Assembly: GCF_910592395.1 (NCBI RefSeq)
Contig: NC_088311.1
Location: forward strand, 2,048,501 to 2,112,500
Length of the DNA: 64,000 nt
DNA from: Lineus longissimus
Taxonomy: Eukaryota; Nemertea; Pilidiophora; Heteronemertea; Lineidae
Direction: 5' to 3'
A program made the translations under genes and the position numbers. Positions within the stretch are counted from its first letter, which is position 1; each line of letters starts with the position of its first letter. Shown in pieces: positions 1 through 13,711 of the stretch. The notes beneath the pieces were generated by a model. It did not search any database. It worked only from the letters and a program-made list of their open reading frames with translations, and was not told the DNA's origin.

Positions 1-62
1 TGCCACCTTTATGCTAAAATGTTAAATGAACTGCTGTTAATCTTCACAATATCTCTTTGCAG

Positions 63-3000
63 CCTATAAAATGGCCAGGCTATGGTAAGAACAACCAAAC
101 TGTTGGAGAACTATGGCTAGGTTTGCTGAAATTCTACACTGATGGCTTCAACTTCAAAGAACATGTTGTCAGCATTCGTCAGTTCAAGCCTCTGACAAGA
201 TTTGAGAAGCTTTGGAATGGAAAGAGCATAGCCATTGAAGGTTTGTTTTTTTATCTGTTACTGTTGAATCTGTTGTGATCTTGATGTATTTTATCTGAAA
301 ACCACATCGTCGGCAAGTATGAAAAGAACAGAAAACTTGGCTTACAGCTGTGTGGACACCAGCACATCAGAATATTGGCGCTTAAACTATCCTTCTTTGA
401 AAGTCTACTTGCCATCTACCAGCACACAATTACGAAAATTTGGATTGTAGTCAAACTATAACAAGTGAGGTTTATCGAATGGATTGCAGATTATGATTTT
501 GCAGAATCTAAATGAAACCTCTGCTTTAGTGAACTTATGATTGTCTTTCTCTCATTCTCCAGATCCATTTGACTTGACTCATAATCTGGGTGCCGGGTTG
601 TCCAGGAAAAGTAAGTAGACCACCGAGACTTGTCAAGTGATGCACTGGATGGTTGATTCGTTGATATCGCCGAGTTCCTTAGTGGATGCCTGTTTCTGGT
701 TCTGATAGTTGTACCATGTCGCCTTGATACACTCCTGTGAATGAGAAAAGCACAGAATTATTACAACCAAAAGAATCAAATTCTCTTATTAGCTTTTCTT
801 TCATTGTTTCAGTGAATACATTCATCATGAAGGCCTTCATCAATGGTCGCCACCTGTTTGGGAAGCCTGTTGACACCAAGGTGCCACCAGAGGGTTACGT
901 CACCTTCCATGTAAGTTACCTTCACTTGAAATAGGTTTTACGAGCCCTTTACTATTCTGCTGTTTGAGCTGGGTGAGCCACCATGACAGCCTGTCTCCGC
1001 TCTTGATCACAGACTTCTCAAAAACCAGGGACTGATATGAAGGTTTTGATCGCGAACCAACAGTTTTTATCACTCATCTTCAAGACATAAGGGCCATGAT
1101 ATACCATACCTGAACCCATATCCAAAATGATGATAGTTTTATCTCATTACAGGATTACTTCTTTGATTCAACCTTGCTTGTTGATGGTCAACCGCCCAAC
1201 GACCGGGGATGCCGTGCATGTGGAAAGATAGGCCACTTTGCAAGAGACTGTCCTATTGTTACTGCCAGGAAAGAAAGGTAAGGGCTTGATGTCTAACTTG
1301 AAAGTCTTCACTCTTGGTGATAACTCATGTTATCCAGTTCTCTGCTGTTGATTTTCACCTCCACTCGGATCGATGACCTTTTGATGATGCCATAGCTTTA
1401 TCTTTTAGATTTACTGACAATTGCATATTATGGTCTGATTTATGTGTAGCCTTATTTGCTCCTCCAGGGAACATAAGGATGGTAGAGATGGTGACAATGG
1501 TCGAAGAGATAATGGCAGGAGAGATGGAAAGTTTGATGATCGAATGAGAAGGGACCAGAACCAAAGGAGAGGTAAGACAATATAAGATATCGATTACGGC
1601 TGAGATTGTGTAATGGCTGGAGTCTTTCATTGTGAACTTTAGTTCAGCAGTACATATTGTATTCCATGTAAACATGATATAGAGTAATTTTACCATAATG
1701 AATTGTCACTAGTTAGCCATGTATATAGTTCTATTTGTTCCTCCAGGTATGCCACAAGGGCAGGGTCGAGGTATGCCCGGGAAACCAGGACCTGGCGGAC
1801 CGAAGGGAAATCTGTTGAACCAGCCAAGACCTTTCCCGTTTCCTCAGCTTTTCTACAACTCCGGCATGAGACCACCGTTTTCACCTCACTTTGGAGAAGG
1901 CCGAGGTTTCCCACCAGGTTTTGCTGGACCAGGAGGTCCCAGGCAAATTCATCATCCCATGTTCATGAATAGAAACCCAGTGAGTACTTGGCCTTTTCAG
2001 ATCTATTTGGCGTCTGGTGTTTGTATTCATAATAGTCTGGTTTCCTCTCTTTCCTTTGCTAATTGTGTTCAAATCATATGATTCGCAGTTATGTGTTCCC
2101 CTCTAATGGAAATTGTATCTTTTGTGATGCACTTCTTTTGGGTGAAGTGCGCATGCATGCTCTGTTTTATGTAGCTATGTTTTATCTAACTTCAGATGTT
2201 TGGTGATCGCCACCCTAACCCAGGAGCTGGACGTCCATCCCCAGACAGGTTCCAAGGTCCAGGTGGTAGGCCCAAAGATGGACCCCAAGGAGCAGCTGGT
2301 CGAGGAAGCCCAAATCGAAGAGATGAAAAGGCGTCCGAGAATAAACAAGGAGTAAAGGGCCAAGAAAAGAACGACAAAGGAGCATCCAAGGTAGATACAA
2401 AAGTGAAGCCGGCAGACAGTAAAATAGCCTCATCCGATAAACGACTGGCTGCCTCAACAGCTAGTCCCAGCAACCAAACCAAGGAGTTGTCAGCACAGGA
2501 AAAGTTAGAGAGGGGCATTGGTAAAGGAAGCTTTCTCACTGAAAAAGAAGGCCAGGAGAAAAAGCTCGGTCCCGGCCCTTCTCCAGGTATGATGAGAGGT
2601 GGCGGGGCTCAGTTCCAGAAGCAGGGCCCACAGCAGCAGAATATGGGAATGCAGGGCAAGCAGCAAGGTCAAGGGAGGCCATTTCAGTTTGGGGATAAAG
2701 GTCAACAACGTCCCGGGCAGGATCGAAGTTTTGGGAATCGTCCTGGTCAGCCGTTCCAAAATCAGAAGCCTTCTTCTAGTATTCAGGAGCAATTTCATGC
2801 CAAGCATGGTCAGAGGCCTGGTATGGATCAGAGAGGGCTTGCTGGTAGAATAGATAATCCAGATTTATTCTTGAAAAGTACTACAATTGTTGACAGCACT
2901 GGACATAAAACTATGAGCCAGGATGTACGCAATATGGTGTCCGAGAAAGATAAGCTGACTCAGCGGAATAGAGAACAGTCAGCTAGCCGAAAAGATAACT

Positions 3001-5651
3001 ATAGAGCACCTTCCCAAGAAAAAGATCAACCTGGCCAATTTCATCCTCAGGGGGGAAGACCTGGGTTGTCTCAGCCAATGCGAGATCGGCCTTATGCCAC
3101 TGCACAACAGAACAAGGACCGGCCATTTAGCTCGCCTCAGAAATCTTCCTCTGGCCCAATACAGCCACCACCTCTCCATGAGTCTGCTGGTCGAGCGCCT
3201 GGCCAGACACTTTTTGGATCTCCTCCGAAGAAACCTGCCGTACCTTCGCCCGTTGGCATGGATCAGCCTGGTCCTAAACCTGTCAATAGAACTGTGAATA
3301 TTGCTCCCCTTGGACGGGGAGAGAAGAGACCGTTCTCTGGCCCTCCAGCTCAAACAGCTTGGCGACCTCCTGTTCCTGGTCAGGTTAACATCCTACAAAG
3401 ACCACCAGGTGGTGCACCACGGCCACCTTTCCCAATAATGCAACAGGATGCATCGGAGGAGCCAAAACTGGGTGATACAGCTGCTGAGATTGGAATGGGT
3501 GGCCTATCAACATCACACTCTGAAGGCCACCAGTCAGCTATTCAGCCACCATCCATCGCCCAGTATTCACATCTGCAAAATAGACCACTGGTAGCAAAGG
3601 ATAGTGGGTTTATTGGCCAGTTTATTCATCCAAATGCTCATCCCATTGCTAGGACATCTCCAGTTCATAATCGACCAGTATCGCCAATGGGTGGGAGTTC
3701 ACCACAACATCTTTTCTCCAATACGTCTCCCGGACACACATCTCCTCGACGACCTGACTTCAAAGACATGGCAGTGAAGAAACGACGTTCACCTCCAAAA
3801 GAAGCTCCGCCTCGGTTCCAGAAATTGCGACAGCATGAGCATCCATCCCAGGATATGCATGGTTCCCCACGGCCAGGCGACACTGCCCCGAGTCCGAATC
3901 CACCCTCAGTGTCAGCATATCTCCAACCCTCATCGATCACTCAACCTTTGCAACAGAGTCCACAAGCTCAGTTGGCTCAAAACCTAATGCCGATGACGCC
4001 GCATCACCTTAATGCACTGTTCTACATTCAGCAGCAACAACAGCAACGGCTGTTTCAGAACCAACAGCAGGAAAAGGACCAAGCTGATATTTTCGGTCAG
4101 CGACAAGAGCCAACACCATTTGGACATCAGCTGTTGGGCACAGCAGCTGGTTTCCAGGCCCAGCACATCTTTCCTCTCCAACATCAGTTTGATCCTTTCC
4201 GGGACCAGAGTCAGTCCCAGGCAGAACCTGAAAAGGCTTTTCCTGAACCATACCCACCTCACTTTCAATCGCAAGAACAGCCAAGTTTTGAACAGCCACG
4301 TCAAGGTGACCTTTACTTCAGGGAGACACAACAGCAGCCACAACAGCAACAGCAACAACAGCCCGTGTATTTTAGTCACCAAGGCCAGTACAGCCCGCAA
4401 AATCAGGAAAACTTCTACCATCCAGCTTCACAACAACAGTCGACTGCTATGACGGGGACGCAGATATGGTACAGTTCGGCAGCGCAACATCAACAACAGC
4501 AGTCGCAACCTGGGCAACAGCAGGCACAGCAGCAGCAGCAGCAACCGGCACAACAGTTTGGAGAGGAGAGCGGCAATCAGTTATTCTCATCTTATCTCAA
4601 CCAGTCCAGAGGTCAGCTGAGTCCCAACGCACAGGCAGAGCAGGGAGGCAGCCAGGGGCAACGTGACCCATGGACTAGTCAGATCGAGCAGCCGCTGTAT
4701 AACCCCTGGTTACAGCAGAGTACGCAGCCTCGGTTTGACCAGCAACAGGTGAGTAAATGTCTTATCAAAGCATCTTCAAAACTGACTGTGAACTAATCCA
4801 TTTGAGTCCAATGACCCATTAATCCCAATCAGAGCACACATTCATTCTGATGTGGCTTCTTCATGAAGTCGGCTAAACCATGGGAAACGATCCATCAGTT
4901 CAGAGAAGTCCTCTCCCATTACTTTTGATTGTGTTGTTTCTTGTTGCAGTACGCGTCCTCCATATTCCAACAGACGTCAGAACCTTCCCAAGTGCCGATA
5001 GGCAACCGAATAACTCCAGTCCCAGATGACACTGCAACAGGTACGTAGTACCTTGTTTTAACTCTTTCAGTGCCAGACACTTTTCAAATTTCTCACAGCT
5101 GAGATCGCCACGAAAGTCATCATATTTACCAATTTTCAAACCTTGTAAAATTATAAAATTAAAGAGACAATGATGACATCAAACCGGTTTTATATTCTGT
5201 CAGTATTTACTTGTTCTTTAACTTACATATACGCAAGAACAGAAATGTGAAAGTGAGCTTGCCTTATTCATTTTTGGTAAGAGTTATTCTCGTTAACTCT
5301 ACTGCACTGCCTCTTACGTGTTGGGATTTTGCCCTTCTTAGTTCTTGTTGCAAAGTTGATGAAAAAAAATAGATTCTGAGACGAATTCTCCACTGAATGG
5401 GTCGGTGATCATCTGTTTCATAGTGTAACCAGTGAAGTATCATGATACCACTCCTTTTCGAAAAGAATTCACCATTCTGTTGGAGAAATATTTTTTCACG
5501 ACTTATTTTGACTTTTAGGTGGCCGTCTTGGAGATACTCTAATGCACCTTTGTTTCATATTTCAGAGAGGGAGATACCGGAGGCAGCGTACCACCCGCAG
5601 CTCAGCTTTGGAATAGGACGCGGGCTCAATCTCGAGTACCAGGGCAATTAG
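63..5651 (+). CDS. Terminal uridylyltransferase TUT4/TUT7-like, C-terminal part (5' end outside window)
   Basis: Coding exons: 63-240, 563-610, 813-910, 1153-1277, 1468-1571, 1747-1979, 2196-4748, 4950-5040, 5566-5651 (TAG). Phases join cleanly, giving 1171 residues plus stop. The first three exons encode the end of the nucleotidyltransferase/PAP-associated module (VGELWLGLLKFYT, IAIEDPFDLTHNLGAG, NTFIMKAFINGR), closely resembling vertebrate TUT4/TUT7. A CCHC zinc knuckle follows (CRACGKIGHFARDC, about residues 128-141), as in that family. The family adds uridines to 3' ends of mRNA and pre-let-7, mainly in cytoplasm. The catalytic aspartates lie left of the window. Residues 263-1113 come from one 2553-bp exon and are disordered: rich in Pro, Gly and Gln, with many polyglutamine runs towards the end. 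The sequence cannot tell whether the ancestor is TUT4 or TUT7; a single pre-duplication gene is likely in an invertebrate. Confidence 0.93.
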
Positions 5652-6392
5652 GTATTCGGAGCTAGTGTTTACTGTTGACATTATATCAACTTTTTTTCCA
5701 TGAGGAAGTTCCCATGATTATCTTGTGGGCCACTGCATGTTTGTCCTTAGAAGTAACAAGTTTTCTTTGGAGTAGTTCATATACTACATCCATTTTCAGA
5801 AATGATTCGTCGCTCAAAATAAAAACGGATGTTCCTGCCGATAGAGTGTTTGATGGGTTTGTCATAGTTAAGTATGTCTCCGTAACTGGGAAGATTCTGT
5901 TGCATAAGAAAAATAATTCCCAAAACGTAACTTCGGTATAAATACAGCTATCATTGTCTTGTGAATTACTTTGTTGTTTTGGATATGGACATTAGTGTGT
6001 TTTTAGCAGAGCTTAAGGTTCAGATGGTTTGCAATGTTATGTGCTGAACAGTAGGGATTAGCAACTAGATTGTAAATATAACTGATTTATGAAAACTATT
6101 GGAGGAACTTTTAAGATAACATGTCAAAACTTGTGGAAAGAATGGGTTGTATACCCTAGGACATTTGACTAGAACATAGAAATTGATCTGGAAATGCAAG
6201 AGTAAAGTTTTGAAGAACCTCATGAATAGAAGTATTGGGAAGATTGTAAAACCAAAAGTTGAACTCTGAAGTGGTTTCGGTGTAAATTATATGAAAATGT
6301 AACTTGTTACTCCAAAGGACAGATGTGTCTCTTTCTTGGACGGGGGTTAACTTTTTCTGTCAAATGTCATTCTGAGGCACCTTCTGTGAAAA

Positions 6393-6398
6393 AATAAA
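6393..6398 (+). promoter_or_regulatory. Proximal polyadenylation signal candidate for the TUT4/7-like gene
   Basis: AATAAA about 740 bp after the stop codon, followed by T/GT-rich sequence. It is the first good hexamer downstream of the coding region. Confidence 0.45.
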
Positions 6399-9300
6399 CT
6401 TTTGGTGATTATTTGTGGCCAACACTTGTACACAGTTCTCTCTTCTATTAATTTGCCTATCTTCAGAATAATCTACGGTTATGATTATACTGTAAGTTTT
6501 TCACCTTCAGAGGAGGATATTGGCTACTTTGAAATTATTTTTGAACATATTTTGCATTTCTTTAATTATGATGTGGTGAGATGAGTTGAACTGCCTAAAA
6601 GTGTATAATTAGGTATTGATAGGTGGTATGGTTATCGTGGGTTTGATTAACCTGGTTGTGAAGCCGTGGAGTTTGACAAGTCCCGAAAAATCCATCTTAC
6701 TTTTGCTAATTGATGACACTGGTTACAGTTTATTAGTGAAAGTGCTATCTGACCATGTTTTTGTATGGTTCCTTGGATTGTAAATATCGGTAGTTGACAA
6801 ATTCCATGGTTTCATAAGAAGGGCTGAAACATCAAATACCACTCATTTAAGGTATAAAATCTCCTGATTTTTAATGGTGTTTGATGTTTTTAGTGCTAAG
6901 AGACGATGATTCATGAATTGATCAGGAAATGATGCTCAAAATGTCATTTGCCAGGCAAAGCTGCCAAATCAAATGTACATGAAAGGAGCTTTATAATACG
7001 AAACGTCCTTTGCCAGGAATTTCCTGATCCTGATGTCAACGCATGATTGACCGAGATGGTCTTGCCAATCTTACTGGATTTATTCAGTGTAAAAACTTGG
7101 GGATTGCTCTCCCAAGTCACAAGCGAGTTATCCTGGCAGAAAGCTTGGAGTAAAAAAGGATTCCATTGTTATAAATCCTAACTTTGTAGTAAAATGCGGT
7201 GTTTTCTATGTGTACACGTTGCTACACTTTTTTGGTATACAACTGACGATTAGTCCGCTCTCCTGTTGTAAGTTGATAGTTGAAGAATTTAGTTAAAAAC
7301 ATAATGTCAGATTTGGCAGTTAGTGTGGTATTTTCAGTTAGTTTTCTTCACATTTAGAAAGTGATGGAGATTTCTGATCAGTTACCGTTAGTTCTAAATT
7401 TGGTATCAGTATTCAGACTGAAACTGACATCTTATTAGCTGTTCGGTTCTCTCCTTTGTGTTTGCCTTAATAGCAATGCCAAGGAAAACTGACCTTTGAA
7501 ACTGATACCAGCCAACAAATACAGCTCATTACTTAGCTTTTACCTCCAGTTCAAATTCAGCTACATATGAGTTACAGGCATTGCCATGAAATATTTAGAA
7601 ACCATATTTTGCAGTGTGCATGTAAGACACTGGAGAGAGTCCACAGTAAAATGTCATGTTTTAGAATGAACAAAGCCAGCATAGGGTTTATGGTCAGTCA
7701 TTGATGCAACAACTCTGCTTCACAAAACTCTCCATGACGTTCCAAAGGGGAAGAGGTCCATGTGTTTGATGTCATTTACTTCTCCATGTTACTATTGTTG
7801 TGTATCACTGTTTTGCTTTTAGTGTGGACATGAATATTGCAAGTCAATATCACGTAGCGTATATCCTCTTAGCTTACACTTGGCCATAAGGACTGGCATT
7901 TATATCTATTCACCGCATTAGTTTGTTGAAAAACGTAACGTGTACTACAAGAGACTTTCTATTAACTTCTGTATGTACAGTCGTATATATGTGAATTGCT
8001 GTCTAGCAATGTGTTTGTTTCAATTCTGAAGGGTTACTTCTTTGGTTTGTTTGATTTTTTGATTAGTGGAAGCAACTGGTGTTAAGCAGTTTTGTTACAC
8101 TTTATAGTCTATTACTATTAAGCATAGTTCCATGTGTATGCCGTAGATATAACGCTAGTATCTTTATGCTTATTTTTAAAGCTTAACCTTTTGTCGCTTT
8201 CTCAATTCATTGCCAGAGTTTTGCCAGAATTCAAACATGTCTCTCTGTGTCAGTGAAATAGGTATGGAACCACCAATGATTGCAAAGAAGGGATAGTATG
8301 AGGCTTGGACGAGATCTTATAACTGAGTCAATATATAGAGTACATTCTAGGTTCGGGACTTACTTGTAAGCCTAACCTCAAGTCCATGCAAATCAGTAGT
8401 GTAGTTTTCCATAAGATGATGTCACCAACTCTAAAAGCAGTAGATCACTAGTCTACCCATCTCTATCTCTCCCTATAGTCTTTGATATTCCTGCGAACTA
8501 AACTGTACAGGGTTGACCTGGCGTTGAGTTGATGAAGTGACTTCTAGACGTAGAATCAGAACATCCTCTTGGTAGATGGCTACCCTCCAGAACGACATAC
8601 AAACTGACCTGGTTTTAGCCGTTTCATCTCTGCCTGATTACCTGATCAGAAAACCTTGTTTGGGCAACAGATATGGCTTCTCCTCATAGGGTAGGCAGAT
8701 GAGTGCCTGGTCGTCGGAGTGCCCTAGAGCACGGCACAGAATAAGTATACAAAGTGATGCTTTTGTTGTGTGCACAATACCTGCACCTGGCACAAAATGT
8801 GCTGCCCAAGGACACCTATTCCTCGCGGTGACCATGGAAAAGGTTGTGATCAGTTGCAGTGCTTTCTCTCTTGTAATGAGAAATCATGTTCTAGTCGTCT
8901 GCCGTTGAATGTTCTGGTTCTAGCTGTCACTTGGATTTGTCTTTTTCACCAATATTAATCATTGACATTATTATCACGGGGTGTTTCCTTCTGCAGTTGA
9001 GTGTTGTACAGGTGTGTAAACCAGAGGCTTGCTTTGTGTATAATTGTACAAATGTATAAAAGTAACATTTTGACCATTATTAAGTCAAGCCTGTGGTACA
9101 ATACAGATCTAATACAAATCAACTAAGATATCTAATGTATTGTAGATTGGTTAGCACCCCCTTGTGACAGGTCATCATTTGGACTGGTATAGACATGTAA
9201 GATTAGTTTTTGCCGACTGGTTTGAGAACGTTTGATGAAATACTTGGGCATTGCAGTCTAATTCTGCTCTGATATGGTGAGGACTTGGACTGCTGGTAAA

Positions 9301-10170
9301 CGCTTGTATTTCGTGCCACGTGATTGAGTTTCATATGATAAATTGAGAATTGGTCGCCAATGTCAAGACTGTGTTATGGTATTAACAACTGCAGCAGGTG
9401 TCCTTGTGAGGGAGAGTCTGTTCATCTGTTGAGCGCAGCCTTTCAACGACATCCATCATGCATGAGAACAAATGTATTATTATGAGTGTTATAAAGTTAC
9501 TCACTGTCATGGACCCGTTGGGATTAGACTGCAGGCATTTCATGTGAGACCATAAATGTCTTTCCTGGTGTTGGAATGGCAGATAAAAGCAAAGGTGAAT
9601 GTCGACATTCATGTAGTTGCTTGAATTTCACTCAATTTGTCATATGAGGTTTCTGTATACAGTTGGATATCTGCAAGTGCTTAAAACATTCAGAAACATG
9701 CATTTCAGGTGCATGCTTTAGTGTCAAATTCTTGTTCTGTTCATTATCCCCTATGCTTAGTGACTTCAGATGGCATCGAACTTCAGGATGAAACATTTTC
9801 CCTTGAGCAAATTGCAGAGGGTTTGTATATAGTGGTAACATGAACAACCTGGCCCAACATTGCACAACTTGAGGCTTTTTGATATGACATTGTAAATATT
9901 TTTTTTCATGGTTGGGCCGACTTTACTTGGGAATTTTGAATATGCATGATAACTGATATTTATATTCCTGATATAAGTTACTTATCGTTATTGACAGATT
10001 AGGTGGCAGGGTGATCGAGATGGAAGTTGCCTGTTCATCTATGCTTTGGAGTTGAATTCATGGGAATTCCAAATTTGGTTTATTGCTAGCAATACAAATG
10101 TATATTACAATGTAGGGTCATGGGGTACCTTGGACTTGGGGATTTACTGTTCTTTGATCTCTATTAGAGT

Positions 10171-10265
10171 TGTTGGCTCTTCGCGACAGTACAGTATTGT
10201 ACAGTAATGGTCAAGGTGATCAGACAGTGTCCATCACTGTACTGTACTGTCATTAATAGCCAACA
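10171..10265. repeat. Imperfect 95-bp hairpin (inverted repeat)
   Basis: The outer 8 bp pair perfectly (TGTTGGCT with AGCCAACA). An inner arm GACAGTACAGT...ACAGTAATGG pairs with CCATCACTGTACTGTACTGTC, with a 5-nt bulge and one mismatch. The loop is about 20 nt. It may be a short MITE relic or a microRNA-like precursor; its size fits a pre-miRNA but no mature arm is recognised. Confidence 0.6.
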
Positions 10266-13200
10266 AATTTAGTGTCTGTGCTATCCCTGGTGGTAGTATC
10301 GTTTTGATTTCGACAATATTATTGCGCCAACTTCTTCAAACGGGTTGGAAAAAAGAAATTGAACCTCAATTGGTTCCAAAGGCTTCCAGTTATGAATTAT
10401 AACTGGTGTTCATTCTTTTGGGATGGGACTCTTGCAATTCTTTCTTCGGCTGAATGCCATAACAGTCTGTTGCAGAGTGGTTAATGGAAGCGTAGGTTTA
10501 GTTCATCTCTGTCTGACCTTTTAGCTGTAAAATGCCAAGAGGGCTGTTGGGTTAGGATTACGTAAGGGGCTCTAACCCTTGCAGCGTTCTCTGCCAAAAG
10601 GTGAGGTGGAGATAAGCAATAATTCATTTAACATTTTAGTGTCAACTGGTGTATAATGATGGGGCTGGGCAAATGTGAGAAGCATTATAATCGATTAGAA
10701 CCCGTGATACATTAGAGTCGCAATAATCGAAATTCAAGATCTGAGGTAGTGTTTTCAGGTCTTCATGTGCATTTATTCCAACTTTGAGGTCCTGAAAGTT
10801 AGTTACTTCTTATTTCTTGAAGTTTTGTGCACCTGATTTTCTCTCCGTGGCTATCGTTGGAAAAAACAGCTACATTTCTATTTTGTTACTTTGTTTCTGT
10901 GAGGCCATCTTCATGGTGACATGCATTTCGTAAAAGTACCAGTACAATAAGTTAGTGTACGAATGGTCTGTCCCTTTGTGTGGGATGGTTCTGTTTATTT
11001 TCGCATTTCTGTTATTGAAATGGGAGCGATGCCATCTGAGTCTCTTCAGTCAGCCATGGAATGAGCTTGTGTAACTGTCAATTAAATAATATTTGTGATG
11101 GGAGTTTGACAAGAGTGTTCAGTCAATCTACTGAAAACTGAGGGTTTCTCTCTTGAATTACCTTGTCACTCCAGGTATGGGAATAAATGAATTCCATGTT
11201 CATTTTACACTACTGCATTATTCTGTCCATGGTGTCGATTGATTACTCAGCAATTACACTAGTAATTTGTGTATTGTGTGAAGTAAACTCGGGAATTTGG
11301 TGTACTAGAGTAAGTGATGCAGTAGTCTAAATTTGATATTGGATTGGGAAGTACCTTGAGGTTGACCTGGATGGGGAATTGGAGAACTGACTGGGGTCTA
11401 CTTCATACCAAGGCCAAATATCACGGTTCATTAAGGACATTTCAGGGTTGACTCCAAATCGAACATAATAATATCTATTCCAAGTTCCAAGTTTTGCCAG
11501 TCTACAGTCCATAGTCCAAGTCCTTTCATATACATGATGTTTTATTAACCAGGTCCAAATGATGACAGTCATTATATTTTTGCATATGAATTTTAGACTT
11601 TTGTAGCCTAACTGGGTGTAATGTTCTTGCTGTATATGTACAGTGTTCTACTCTGTTTGGATATACATTCTAAAGTATGATATTCTTGGATGAATCACTA
11701 GTTTTTGTCCATAGGTGGTAAGTCTCGTCAAATTAGGCATTCTTCATTTCAGGTCAATGTTTGAGGACTTTAGATTTTGATAACATTTCTTAAGAGTTTT
11801 ACGTGGAATGATCTCAGCTGCAAGTTTGTTGCAAAGTTTTATGATCATATCACCTATTACAAACAAAGAGGTTTAGAAAATACGTGTAATTACACATCTG
11901 AGCCTGACTGGGATAGCTGTTAGTCATTTTAAAGTTTTAGAGCAGACTTAATAAACTGCCTCTGGACACTGAACTGATGGTAGGATTGGTCTTGGTCTGA
12001 TTATATCACAAGTGATGAGAGTTTCCCAAGTAATGTTACGGAAGCTTCTCTTCATTTCAATTATGGACCAAGAGGTTGATTTAAAAATGATTGCCACCTG
12101 TGGACAACCTCTAGCATCACGTAGAGGCATTTTAATCAATAGTTTTGTTTTTAATAGTTGTCTTTTATGAATGATAAGTACTGAGTTAACAATGCTGTTA
12201 AGTGCAGAAAGCATGCTAGTTTCATTGTTCTGGTATGGTAGCAATCAGAATGTTTTGCATAGCCAGAATCCAATTGAGACTTTGAATCACTCTGGGAACA
12301 AGTCATGATGGGCAAATCACCACAGATCCTGTGCCTGGCTACTATGGTTGAATTGGTTGTCTCATTGATCCAATGCTGGTGGCATTATTGCATTTAGAAA
12401 GATGTATAGCCATTTACAATTGACAGAACTGCTCACTATTGTTGAGGGCAGACAATAAGTATCGTTGTGGGATTTGGCATCTCCATTAATAATACTTTTG
12501 CCAGGAGCTGGGTAAACTAGCCTACTAATAATCTGGCTGAAAATATCAATGATTTTGGCTCTGCTACTTTTTGCTGTAAACTTCAACGAAGGTGAGTTTT
12601 TCCCTCAAAAGACCCAAATCTTCTGATGATAGCATGGTTTATCATGCATTTCCACCACAACAATAAGTTATACATGTAGGCCCGCATTGGCCTATTTTGT
12701 GGGAAGTAGCTGGCAGCATAGTCCCAACCAAAGAAAATAGCTTTTAGGGTTGTTTGCAATGCAGGAAAAGAGTAATTTAACGGAAGAACTCAACCAACTT
12801 GTCCAACGAATTCACCCATTTGTTGAATTGATGTTTTTAAGCACAAGTGGGTTTATAGTAAATTGGTTATAACGACTCTCGGTGAGGACTGTACTTGGTA
12901 CAGGTAAGGCCACAGTACTGCATGAGGATGATATAGTATGTACACGTACTTCATATCAAGTTATGAAAAAAGAAATTATTTTCAAATTAACTTTTATTAT
13001 ACTGGTATTGAGATTTGAGATTTTTATGTGCTGGGTGTAGCTTTTGATTTGTAGGCAAGTAGTAAATTCTTAAGTTTTCCAATTGTAATTCACATAAGTT
13101 ATGGTAGTGATCCAAACTGAACTTTAGACCAATGTCTGATTTCTAGTATTTGATTTTGTTGAACCTATCAGGTTTAGCTGTTTATTTGAATCATTAATTC

Positions 13201-13602
13201 TCAAATAGAAACACTGAGGCTTGAAGTTATCTCTGCTAGTTGGCATCAATCACTGCTTCCAGCTGAGGAAACAAGAATTCATACCATCTCTTGTCCAGAC
13301 ATAAGAATTTTTCAGAACATCAGTGGTCACAGGAAAATGGCCTTCTGTGAGAGAAAATATGAGAGAAATGGGATGATTTCCACAATCTCATGTCTGTGTT
13401 CAGTGCTTGGAAGGTATCCTCAGCTTGGATGGAATGGTCTGTAATTGAGTTCTTCACATTGGAAGTTTTTAGGCCACTTAAATAATCAGTGAAAACTTGA
13501 AATCAGGATTAGACTAAAATAATTACAGTTAATAACGATGTTTTGAATATCCTATTTTATCATGTGTTAGAAAAATATTCAGGTGATGATGTTTTTGAAT
13601 CA

Positions 13603-13711
13603 AATAAATGACCTCATGCAGTGTGTGGCCTGTCTGTGGTGGTAGTCAAACTTGTCCTTCAGTTACAGATGAGTGATCAGAAATGTATATAGAAAATTAC
13701 TGGTGAATAAA
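13603..13711 (+). promoter_or_regulatory. Distal polyadenylation signal cluster candidate
   Basis: AATAAA occurs at 13603-13608 (followed by GT-rich DNA at 13620-13645) and again at 13706-13711 (followed by GTGAGTTGTC and a T-rich tract). Base composition changes within the next few hundred bases, fitting an end of transcription, but nothing directly shows use. Confidence 0.3.

Larger units (their letters stand above)
5652..13711 (+). other. AT-rich gene-free stretch, possible very long 3' UTR of the TUT4/7-like gene
   Basis: No coding exon could be supported on either strand over about 8 kb. The stretch is T-rich, free of obvious tandem arrays, and differs from the higher-GC DNA after about 14.3 kb. 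Polyadenylation hexamers AATAAA occur at 6393-6398 (proximal) and at 13603-13608 and 13706-13711, the last with a GT/T-rich stretch downstream. Pumilio-type TGTANATA sites lie at 6071, 6779, 9891 and 13684 on the plus strand. That transcription continues through the whole stretch is inference; a short 3' UTR ending near 6.4 kb followed by intergenic DNA is equally compatible with the sequence. Confidence 0.4.

Noticed and set aside
2192-4421. Antisense open frames opposite the large TUT4/7 exon
   Set aside because: They mirror the Gln/Pro-rich coding strand (Leu-rich antisense of CAG/CAA) and have no signals of their own.
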